Assembly: GCA_947626845.1 (NCBI GenBank)
Contig: CANQTW010000019.1
Location: 1-46,426, forward strand
Origin: an uncultured Oscillospiraceae bacterium
Lineage (GTDB): Bacteria > Bacillota > Clostridia > Oscillospirales > Oscillospiraceae
Reading direction: 5' to 3'
Length of the DNA stretch: 46,426 nucleotides
The position numbers and the translations under genes were made by a program. Shown piece by piece: positions 23,923-30,894 of this stretch. Each line of letters starts with the position of its first letter. Position 1 is the first letter of the stretch. Under the pieces are notes generated by a model that saw only the letters and a list, made by a program, of their open reading frames with translations, was not told the origin of the DNA and searched no databases.

Positions 23923-24531
23923 TCAAGCCAGTCGGGCATACCTCAGGTAGTAGTTGTTGGCCTTCTCGATGTCCAGGGTCGTCTGATCCATATGGCCGGG
24001 GTAGACCTCGTAATTGCCGGGGATATCGCCCAGCCGGCGCAGGGAGGCCATCAGCCGGTCCATATCCCCTCCGGGCAGGTCCGTCCTGCCGCAGCTACCC
24101 TCAAAGAGGGTATCTCCGGTGAAGAGGGCGTCCTGGCACTTGAGCGTCACGCTCCCAGGCGAATGGCCCGGCGTCTCCATGACCCGAAAACGGAGGGACC
24201 CCACGGTAACGGTGTCCCCGTCGGCGTAAAACCGCGTCCCCTCTGGGGCGCAGTAGCGGTAGGACTCCTCCGGATCGTCGGTGACGTCGGCCCGGTGGAT
24301 GAAGATGGGCGCGCCCGTCTCCTCCGACAGCGGCTGGGCCGCTCCGGTGTGGTCGTAGTGGCCGTGGGTGAGAAAAATGGCCCGCACCTTCAGCTTCGTC
24401 TCCTCCAGATAGTCCATGATGGTGTTGAACTCGTCGCCGGGGTCGATGACGGCGCACTCCAAGGTGTTTTCATCGGCGACTACGTAGCAGTTGGCCTCGA
24501 TGTGGCCCACCGGCAGGCATTTGATCAGCAT
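23923..24531 (-). CDS. MBL-fold metallo-hydrolase (glyoxalase II-like)
   Basis: The 202-residue enzyme has the metal-binding motif THGHYDHTGA (about residues 54-63), an ETPGHSPGS motif, FTGDTLFEGSCGRTD and the final histidine in YPGHMD. The pattern and length match small glyoxalase II-like hydrolases of the YcbL/GloB type, which cleave thioesters or related substrates. ATG 24531 is preferred over ATG 24549 because GAGGGGGAA stands just before the inner start. It lies between dtd and hemZ on the same strand. A methylglyoxal synthase is encoded later in the window, but no direct link can be shown. Confidence 0.88.
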   Translation of the reverse strand: MLIKCLPVGHIEANCYVVADENTLECAVIDPGDEFNTIMDYLEETKLKVRAIFLTHGHYDHTGAAQPLSEETGAPIFIHRADVTDDPEESYRYCAPEGTRFYADGDTVTVGSLRFRVMETPGHSPGSVTLKCQDALFTGDTLFEGSCGRTDLPGGDMDRLMASLRRLGDIPGNYEVYPGHMDQTTLDIEKANNYYLRYARLA

Positions 24532-24573
24532 ATTCACTTTCCCCCTCATGTATTTGCGCGGATATGTGAACGG

Positions 24574-25014
24574 TCATTCCCTTGTGTCCAGCAGGATGGT
24601 GACCGGCCCGTCGTTGACGGACGCCACCTTCATGTCCGCCCCGAACCGGCCGTGCTCCACGGCAAACCCCCGCTCCCGGCACTCCGCCATAAAGCGCTCA
24701 TAGAGGGGAACGGCCTTTTCGGGCCTGGCCGCTTCGGTAAAGCCTGGACGGCGGGAGCGGGTGTCGGCAAACAGGGTAAACTGGGAGACGCACAGGATGC
24801 TCCCGCCCGCGGCGGCCAGGTTCAGGTTCATCTTTCCCTGATCGTCCTCAAATACCCGCAGGCCGCAGACCCTGTCCGCCAGCCTTTTGGCGTCCGCCTC
24901 CGTGTCGTCCTTATGGACGCCCAGAAGCACCAGGAAGCCCTTTTCGATTTCTGCGGTCACCGCCCCGTCGATGGTGACGGCGGCGGAAAGGACCCTTGTG
25001 ACAACCGCGCGCAT
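24574..25014 (-). CDS. dtd: D-aminoacyl-tRNA deacylase
   Basis: DTD removes D-amino acids (and glycine) mischarged onto tRNA. The 146-residue protein has the active-site segment ILCVSQFTLFADTRSRRPGF and the Gly-cisPro motif VNDGPVTILLDT at the C-terminus. ATG 25014 lies eight bases after GGAGGG; the TTG at 25020 is too close to that site. In many Firmicutes dtd sits directly after relA. Here the two are separated by the repeat-flanked GNAT unit, consistent with later insertion. Confidence 0.95.
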   Translation of the reverse strand: MRAVVTRVLSAAVTIDGAVTAEIEKGFLVLLGVHKDDTEADAKRLADRVCGLRVFEDDQGKMNLNLAAAGGSILCVSQFTLFADTRSRRPGFTEAARPEKAVPLYERFMAECRERGFAVEHGRFGADMKVASVNDGPVTILLDTRE

Positions 25015-25043
25015 AAGCAAATCCCTCCTGAGCCGGCAGGCTC

Positions 25044-25408
25044 TTATAAGGTTTCCGCCCTTACAGGGCGGAGGGATCTACTTCCACTCTTTTGACCCGG
25101 CAAAAGAGTGGAAGTAGCAAGGGGAGAAAACCGGCTCAGGGGGGATTTCGATTTTCCCCCCTGAGAACCCCCTTTTAAAAGCGACCACACAGGGGCCGCG
25201 GCCCCTATGTGGAGAACCCCAGGGGAACGCCCGCACGGGAACATCTCGTAGGGATGGGGTCCCCGCCGAACGATAGTTCGGTGGGGAGAGGAGGAGCGAA
25301 GTCTGCGACTGAGCCGTCACGCTTGCGTGGCGGCGAGGTATCGCGACTTCCGCGACGACGAGTAGGGGCCAGACCCGCTCGGCCCACACGCCGCACCGTC
25401 AAATTTCC
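25044..25408 (+). repeat. Structured repeat family 2, left inverted arm (copy B)
   Basis: This 365-bp arm matches the reverse complement of 26217-26586 almost throughout. Hairpins in order: CCGCCCT/AGGGCGG (25055-25071); a 17-bp stem with CTACTTCCACTCTTTTG (25078-25117); CTCAGGGGGGA...TCCCCCCTGAG (25135-25165); CCACACAGGGGCC...CCCCTATGTGG (25185-25212); CCCCGCCGAAC/GTTCGGTGGGG (25261-25286); then the core GGAGGAGCGAAGTC, TGCGACTGAGCC, GTCACGC/GCGTGGC, GGCGAGGT and GACTTCCGCGACGACG. No open frame in it looks real. The second hairpin differs from its partner in the right arm while keeping pairing. Confidence 0.85.
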
Positions 25409-25482
25409 CATGCGCCGTCACTCAAAAATGAAGTGTCAGGCCGCGCGGTCATATCCCTTCTTCCAGCCCTGCAAGCAGGGAG

Positions 25483-25974
25483 TCAGCAAAGTATTTTTTT
25501 GAAAGAAGATAGTTCCCCGCGATAACGGAAACTGTGTCCGTTTGGATTTTCTCCCACTATCTGCATACCCAGCTTCTGGGCAATCCGCTGGGAATTGGAA
25601 TTATGCTTATTGATATATGCCTCTGCATACTTAACATTTTCTGGGATGACGCTGCCGATATATTGCAGAAAGCGATAAAAAAGAAGTGTCCGCTGATACT
25701 CTGGTGCAATCTCGATTTCCTCAATCAGTATAATGTCCTTGTGGATACTATATTGAAAATATCCTGCTAAAGCTTCACCAACATACATCAGAAGGATTTG
25801 CATCTCTTTTATTTGCTCCGATGTCATATAGGACAGCCAAATTTTCATATCCTCCTCGCAGCTGTTACCTGTCGGCGCAATTTTACCCATATTCGTAGAT
25901 AGAATATGAAACATTTGCGGCAAAAGAACTTCTGATTTCATTGGGTCAAAATTGCAAAATAAAACTTTCGCCAT
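25483..25974 (-). CDS. GNAT-family N-acetyltransferase-like protein, low GC
   Basis: The 163-residue protein has a GNAT-like core: a beta strand and acidic segment DIILIEEIEIAPEYQRTLLF (strand 4 and the acetyl-CoA helix start, though the usual R/Q-x-x-G-x-G/A loop is weak) and INKHNSNSQRIAQKLGMQIVG (motif B). The substrate is unknown. ATG 25974 follows GGAGGTG. Base composition is clearly more AT-rich than its neighbours, with AAA/AAT/ATA codons uncommon elsewhere in the window. It has its own promoter and sits alone between two inverted repeats, so it is probably acquired DNA. The degenerate acetyl-CoA loop leaves room for a catalytically altered member. Confidence 0.75.
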   Translation of the reverse strand: MAKVLFCNFDPMKSEVLLPQMFHILSTNMGKIAPTGNSCEEDMKIWLSYMTSEQIKEMQILLMYVGEALAGYFQYSIHKDIILIEEIEIAPEYQRTLLFYRFLQYIGSVIPENVKYAEAYINKHNSNSQRIAQKLGMQIVGENPNGHSFRYRGELSSFKKILC

Positions 25975-26024
25975 AGGGACACCTCCACGAATCCCGATCT
26001 GCCGCTCTCTTCGGTCATGCCGAA

Positions 26025-26053
26025 ATTATAGCACACAAAGGAAAATGTTTCAA
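26025..26053 (-). promoter_or_regulatory. SigA-type promoter of the GNAT gene
   Basis: On the minus strand TTGAAA (26053-26048), a 17-base spacer and TATAAT (26030-26025), with TGC before the -10. It is a strong promoter inside the repeat-flanked unit. Confidence 0.8.
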
Positions 26054-26104
26054 GATGTCCACATATTTCCGAAAGGTGCGACGCAACGGCTAATTCTTAC
26101 GCAC

Positions 26105-26197
26105 CCGTAGGGGTCGCCCTCCTGGGCGACCCGTCCACCGATGATTGACCGCCCGGTGGTTGACCAGGACGGGCGGCCGGGGACGGCCGCCCCTACG
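26105..26197. repeat. GTAGGGG-type hairpins inside the GNAT unit
   Basis: CCGTAGGGGTCGCCC...GGGCGACCCGT (26105-26133) corresponds to hairpins at 5928 and 13388 with different, still-pairing stems. GGACGGGCGGCC...GGCCGCCCCTACG (26167-26197) matches 6017-6047 with one compensated base pair. The tag ATTTTCGGAAATTCGG follows, as it does near 6060 and 6194. Confidence 0.7.
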
Positions 26198-26216
26198 GCG
26201 TAGGGGGTGGATTTTC

Positions 26217-26586
26217 GGAAATTCGGCGGTGCGGCGTGTGGGCCGAGCGGGTCTGGCCCCTACTCGTCGTCGCGGAAGTCGCGATACCTCGCCGCCACGC
26301 AAGCGTGACGGCTCAGGCGCGGGCTTGGCTCCTCCTCTCCCCACCGAACTAACGTTCGGCGGGGGCCCCATCCCTACGGGATGTTCCCGTGCGGGCGTTC
26401 CCCTGGGGTTCTCCACATAGGGGCCGCGGCCCCTGTGTGGTCGCTTTTAAAAGGGGGTTCTCAGGGGGGAAAATCGAAATCCCCCCTGAGTTGTTTTTCT
26501 CTTCTTTGCAGCTTTCTTCTCTTTTGTCAACACAAAAGAGAAGAAAGCTGATCTCCGTCCGCCCTATAAGGGCGGAAACCTTATAA
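26217..26586 (-). repeat. Structured repeat family 2, right inverted arm (copy C)
   Basis: This is the 370-bp inverted partner of 25044-25408. Most of it, including the CTCAGGGGGGA hairpin, the CCACACAGGGGCC hairpin and the GAGCC...GGCGAGGT core, is nearly identical. The second hairpin (26510-26549) is an 18-bp stem, AGCTTTCTTCTCTTTTGT, unlike the CTACTTCC stem of the left arm. In the core, the 5' strand reads CCAAGCC, which no longer pairs with GACTT, so that helix is partly broken here. The outer end reaches to within 30 bases of the relA stop codon. Confidence 0.85.
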
Positions 26587-26615
26587 ACCCCCGCCGGGGC
26601 GAGGCGGAACCAGAT

Positions 26616-28859
26616 TCAATTCCCCTGCCGTTTGACCTCTTTTACGTTCCTGACGCTCATGAGCTTTGTCATGGCGGTGCCCAGCTCCGCCTTGTCGTGG
26701 ACGCGGATGGTGATATAGACATTGGCCTCGCCTCCGGGGGCGTTGCGGGCGGTGAGGGCGTCCACCTTCACCTTCAAAGAGCTCAATACGGTGGCGATGT
26801 CCATGACAAGGCCGTCCCGGTCATAGGCGTTGATGGCGATGGCCGTCTGGTAGAGGTCGTCCTCCCCGGCTGCCCAGTGGACGCGAATCCACCTGTCCCG
26901 CTCCTCCTCCCGTCCGGCGGAGGCCTCGTAATTCCGGCAGTCCGTCCTGTGGACGGAGACGCCGTAGCCGCGGGTGATGAAGCCCACGATCTCGTCCCCC
27001 GGCACGGGCATACAGCAGTGGGAGAATTTGACCAGGCAGTTGTCGATCCCCTCCACGATGATGCCGTTGACGGCCTTGCCGTCCCTGGCGTCCTGGCTGG
27101 CCCAGACGGGGTTCAGGCCCTGCTTCCGCTCGGCGCGCTCGATCTGGCGCATCTCGTCCTTGATGTTGTTGACGGTCTTCTGGGCGCTGAGGCCCCCGTA
27201 GCCGATGGAGGCGTACATATCGTCCAGGGCCGAAACGGATATCCGCTCCAATATCCTGGCCAGGGCCCGCTCGTCGCTGAGGACGGACAGGGGCACCGCC
27301 TGACGGCGCATCTCCGCCTCGAAGGCGGCCTTGCCCGTGACGATGTTCTCCTCCCGACGCTCCCGCTTGAACCACTGGCGTATCTTGTTGCGGGCCTCGG
27401 AGGACTTCACCAGGGTCAGCCAGTCCCGACTGGGGCCTCTGGAGGTGCTGGAGGTGATGACCTCCACCACGTCGCCGTTCTGCAGAACGTGGGAGAAGGG
27501 CACGATGCGCCCGTTGACCTTGGCGCAGGTCATCCGGTTGCCGATGGCGGAGTGGATGGAGTAGGCGAAGTCGATGGGCGTGGCCCCGGCGGGCAAACTC
27601 TTCACGTCCCCGTGGGGGGTGAACACAAAGACCTCGTCGGCGAACATATCCACCTTCAGGTTGGAGATGAAATCCTGGGCGTCGGAGTCCTCCTGGGTCT
27701 CCAGAAGGTTCCGTATCCAGGCGAATTTCTCCTCGTCGCCCCGCCCCACGATGCCGTCCTTATACTTCCAGTGGGCGGCGATCCCGTACTCGGCGGTGCG
27801 GTGCATCTCCCAGGTCCTGATCTGGACCTCGAAGGGGATGCCCTCGGAGCCGATGACGGTGGTGTGGAGGGACTGGTACATATTGGGCTTGGGGGTGCCG
27901 ATATAGTCCTTGAACCGGCCCGGTACGGGCTTGTAGAGCTCGTGGATGCACCCCAGGACGTTGTAGCACTCGGCGATGTCGTCTACGATGACCCGAAAGG
28001 CGTAAATATCCATGATCTCGTCAAATTCCATGGATTTCCCGAACATTTTCCGGTAGATGGAGTAGATATCCTTGGTGCGGGACTGGACGCCGCAGGTGAT
28101 GCCCGCCTCGTCCAGGCGGGCGCGGATGGCCTTCTCGGTGCGTTCCATGAAGCCGGCGTTGCGCTCCTCCCGCTCCCGCAGGGCGTTCTCGATCTCGTGG
28201 TAGCCCACGGGGTCCAGATAGAGAAGGGACAGGTCCTCCAGCTCCAGCTTGATCTTCTGCATCCCCAGCCGGTGGGCGATGGGGGCGTATATCTCCATGG
28301 TCTCGCGGGATTTTTCCAGCTGCTTCTCCCGCGACTGGTACTCCATGGTGCGCATGTTGTGGAGCCGGTCAGCCATCTTGATGAGCACCACCCGTATATC
28401 CCTGGCCATGGCCAGGAGCATCTTCCGGAGGTTCTCCATCTGCTCCTCCTCCTTGGAGGTGTAGCGCATCTTGGTCAGCTTTGTGACGCCCTCCACGATA
28501 TCCGCCACGCTCTCCCCGAAGCGCTTGGCCACGTCCTCATGGGTGGCGGAGGTGTCCTCGATGACATCGTGCAGGAGCGCCGCCATGACGGACTCCTCGT
28601 CCAGGCCCATCTCCGCCACGATCACCGCGGCGGCCAGGGGATGGGTGATGTAGGGGCTGCCGTCCTTGCGCAGCTGGTCGCCGTGGACCTCCCTGGCGAA
28701 CTCATAGGCCGCCCGTATCCGCTGGGTGCTCTTGATCTGCGTCCCCTGCCGGATGGCCTCCTCCAGCCGGATGTACTCCCGCTCGCACAGGTCTTCCGCG
28801 CCGGCGGCCCTCCCGTCTGTCTCAGGGACGGTGTTTTCGGTTTTGTCTGGATTGTCCAT
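26616..28859 (-). CDS. relA: Bifunctional (p)ppGpp synthetase/hydrolase (Rel)
   Basis: The 747-residue protein has the full Rel layout. The HD hydrolase domain includes THPLAAAVIVAEMG, AALLHDVIEDT and ADRLHNMRTM, so hydrolysis should be active. The synthetase domain has RTKDIYSIYRKM, GRFKDYIGTPKPNMYQSLHT and EVQIRTWEMHRTAEYGIAAH. A TGS domain starts at VFVFTPHGDVKSLPAGATPIDF, followed by the helical and zinc-finger-like region (CLVKFSHCCMPVPGDEIVGF) and a C-terminal ACT domain. ATG 28859 has AGGTGGA upstream; GTG 28871 lacks a ribosome site. It lies downstream of recJ on the same strand. It controls the stringent response. Confidence 0.96.
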   Translation of the reverse strand: MDNPDKTENTVPETDGRAAGAEDLCEREYIRLEEAIRQGTQIKSTQRIRAAYEFAREVHGDQLRKDGSPYITHPLAAAVIVAEMGLDEESVMAALLHDVIEDTSATHEDVAKRFGESVADIVEGVTKLTKMRYTSKEEEQMENLRKMLLAMARDIRVVLIKMADRLHNMRTMEYQSREKQLEKSRETMEIYAPIAHRLGMQKIKLELEDLSLLYLDPVGYHEIENALREREERNAGFMERTEKAIRARLDEAGITCGVQSRTKDIYSIYRKMFGKSMEFDEIMDIYAFRVIVDDIAECYNVLGCIHELYKPVPGRFKDYIGTPKPNMYQSLHTTVIGSEGIPFEVQIRTWEMHRTAEYGIAAHWKYKDGIVGRGDEEKFAWIRNLLETQEDSDAQDFISNLKVDMFADEVFVFTPHGDVKSLPAGATPIDFAYSIHSAIGNRMTCAKVNGRIVPFSHVLQNGDVVEVITSSTSRGPSRDWLTLVKSSEARNKIRQWFKRERREENIVTGKAAFEAEMRRQAVPLSVLSDERALARILERISVSALDDMYASIGYGGLSAQKTVNNIKDEMRQIERAERKQGLNPVWASQDARDGKAVNGIIVEGIDNCLVKFSHCCMPVPGDEIVGFITRGYGVSVHRTDCRNYEASAGREEERDRWIRVHWAAGEDDLYQTAIAINAYDRDGLVMDIATVLSSLKVKVDALTARNAPGGEANVYITIRVHDKAELGTAMTKLMSVRNVKEVKRQGN

Positions 28860-28950
28860 ATTCGTATCCACCTATGGGGCATGTTTTTGCGGGGAATTTG
28901 TCTGTCAAAAATATGCTTGTGTTTGTAGAAAATTATTCAGGAAAGTTGGC

Positions 28951-30642
28951 TCAGGCCCGCGCCCGCGTCACTCTGATATCGTCCAGGCTCAGCTGGACGG
29001 CGCGGCGGCCACGAAACTCGTTGACCTGGGGGGTGAAGGCGATATCGGCCCTGTCCCCGGTCCGCACGCCCAGCTCCTCCGGGCGGTGGGTGAAGAAGAG
29101 GGCCTCGAAGACGGCGCCGCCCTTGGACAGCCACAGCTTGGTGTGCCTGCCCTCGGAGAGGCCCGCCACGTTCTCCACGGACACGTCCCGCATACACATC
29201 ACGGGCGTGGGGTTGCCGGCGCCGTAAGGCTCCAGCCTGTCCAGGGACTCCACGTTGCCAAGGCTCAGCAGCTCCGGCTTGAACACCTCGAAATCCACGT
29301 TCAGCACCCGCTCCGGCGCGGCGGAGCCGGTGTAGAGCTTGCCCAGGGCCTCCCGCAGAGCACCGATATTCTCCCGACTGACGGTGAGACCCGCGGCCAT
29401 CTCATGGCCGCCGTAACCCAGCAGTACGTCCCGACACCGGGAGAGGGCGTCGTAGAGGTTGAAGCCCTCCACGCTCCGGCAGGAGCCGCGGCCCACCCCG
29501 TCCTTGACGGAGATCATGACGGCGGGCACGTTGAATTTTTCGGACATCCTGCTGGCCACGATGCCGCAGACCCCCTGATGCCAGGTATCGGAGGCCAGGA
29601 CGATGGGCTTTGTCCTGTCGGGGAACGCCTCCAGCATACTGAGGGCCTCGTGGAACATGTCGTTCTCGATCCGCTGCCGCTCCCGGTTCAGGGCGCACAG
29701 CTCGTCGGCCAGGACGGAGGCGCGGCGGCGGTCACGGGTCAGCAGCAGCTCCACGGCGGTGGCGGTGGAGCCCAGCCTGCCGGCGGCGTTGATGCGCGGG
29801 GCGATGGTGAAGCCCACGTTGGAGACGGTGGGGGGCCTGTTGTCAAGGCCCGACGCGGCCCGCAGCTCCGAAAAGCCGGGACGCGCCCCCTCGTACATGC
29901 GCCGGAGGCCGCGCTTGATGAGCACCCGATTCTCCCCGGTGACGGGCATCACGTCGGCCACGGTGCCGGCTGCCGCCAGATCGCCGTACTTCTCCAAAAG
30001 CCTCTCCTCGCTCCCCGGACCCTCCACGGCGCAGACAAGCTTGAAGGCCACGCCCACGCCCGCCAGGTCCTTGGAGGCGGAGGGACAGTCCAGACGCATG
30101 GGGTCCACCGCCGCCAGGGCGGCGGGGACCGTCTCCCCGCACCGGTGGTGGTCGGTGATCACCATATCCAGCCCGATCCTGCCGGCGTATTCCGCCTCCT
30201 CCAGGGCGGTGATCCCGCAGTCCACGGTGATGACCAGGGTACATCCCCAGCTTTTGATGGTATCCAGGGCGGCGGTCTTGACGCCGTAGCCCTCTTCGAG
30301 CCGCTGGGGTATGTAGATGTCGCAGACAAGGCCGCGGCTCCTCAAATAGTCCGCCACCAGACAGCTGGCGGTGATGCCGTCCACGTCGTAGTCGCCGTAG
30401 ACGGCCACATGCTCGCCCCGCTCGACGGCGCGCCGCACCCGATCCCGCGCCTTGTCCATGTCCTTAAAGCTCATGGGGTCGGACAGGGCCGGCGGGCCGT
30501 CGTTCAGCCATTCCGCCAGAGCGGTCCGGTCCGTGATCCCCCGCGAGGCCATCAGCACCGCCGTCATGGGATTCAGCCCCATATGGCACAGCCTGACGGC
30601 GTCCTCCCGGTCATATCCCCTTACATTCCATCTGTCATACAC
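28951..30642 (-). CDS. recJ: Single-stranded-DNA-specific exonuclease RecJ
   Basis: RecJ is a 5'-3' exonuclease in recombination and mismatch repair. The 563-residue protein has the DHH phosphoesterase motifs AVYGDYDVDGITA (about 81-93), VITVDCGI, MVITDHHRCGE and the DHHA1 motif GYGGHEMAAGL, plus RINAAGRLG. The C-terminal OB-like domain ends at VQLSLDDIRVTRARA. The start is set at GTG 30642 because AGGAGATCAG precedes it; the longer frame to 30762 begins in the divergent promoter region. Length matches the short RecJ class (as in E. coli) rather than the longer Bacillus form. relA follows after 91 bases. Confidence 0.95.
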   Translation of the reverse strand: MYDRWNVRGYDREDAVRLCHMGLNPMTAVLMASRGITDRTALAEWLNDGPPALSDPMSFKDMDKARDRVRRAVERGEHVAVYGDYDVDGITASCLVADYLRSRGLVCDIYIPQRLEEGYGVKTAALDTIKSWGCTLVITVDCGITALEEAEYAGRIGLDMVITDHHRCGETVPAALAAVDPMRLDCPSASKDLAGVGVAFKLVCAVEGPGSEERLLEKYGDLAAAGTVADVMPVTGENRVLIKRGLRRMYEGARPGFSELRAASGLDNRPPTVSNVGFTIAPRINAAGRLGSTATAVELLLTRDRRRASVLADELCALNRERQRIENDMFHEALSMLEAFPDRTKPIVLASDTWHQGVCGIVASRMSEKFNVPAVMISVKDGVGRGSCRSVEGFNLYDALSRCRDVLLGYGGHEMAAGLTVSRENIGALREALGKLYTGSAAPERVLNVDFEVFKPELLSLGNVESLDRLEPYGAGNPTPVMCMRDVSVENVAGLSEGRHTKLWLSKGGAVFEALFFTHRPEELGVRTGDRADIAFTPQVNEFRGRRAVQLSLDDIRVTRARA

Positions 30643-30818
30643 AAGCTCTGATCTCCTGTTTTTCTTTACTAAATGACTATTATAGCAAAAACGCGGCGCG
30701 GTTACAAGTGCGGGAGGGAAAAAATCTTCATATTTTCGTTTGCCGGCCCGCGGGGCGCACAAGATATTGTGTCAAGGGGGAAAGGCCAAAACTTTTTATG
30801 AATTTTCGGAAAATTTGA

Positions 30819-30847
30819 TTTAAATTCAGGCTCTCATGTGCTATAAT
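30819..30847 (+). promoter_or_regulatory. Extended -10 promoter of the U32-maf-mre group
   Basis: TTTAAA (30819-30824) and TGCTATAAT (-10 at 30842-30847) are spaced by 17 bases, 47 bases before the U32 gene start. The perfect extended -10 makes up for the weak -35. Confidence 0.65.
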
Positions 30848-30894
30848 ACTTTTATCTGTGTGAACTTACAACGACGCGGGAAGGAGGGGACGTC

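Noticed and set aside
25209-25502. Open frames inside the two inverted arms (also 26145-26420)
   Set aside because: The same short frame (MENPRGTPAREH or its reverse) appears in both arms only because the arms are copies; hairpins and lack of a ribosome site argue for non-coding DNA.
26697-28928. 743-codon open frame on the plus strand
   Set aside because: It lies opposite relA, whose domains are all intact. Its composition (Asp/His/Gly/Val/Leu repeats) is that of a shadow frame.
28726-30651. 641-codon open frame on the plus strand
   Set aside because: It mirrors recJ and the end of relA. The apparent start falls inside relA and no domain is seen.
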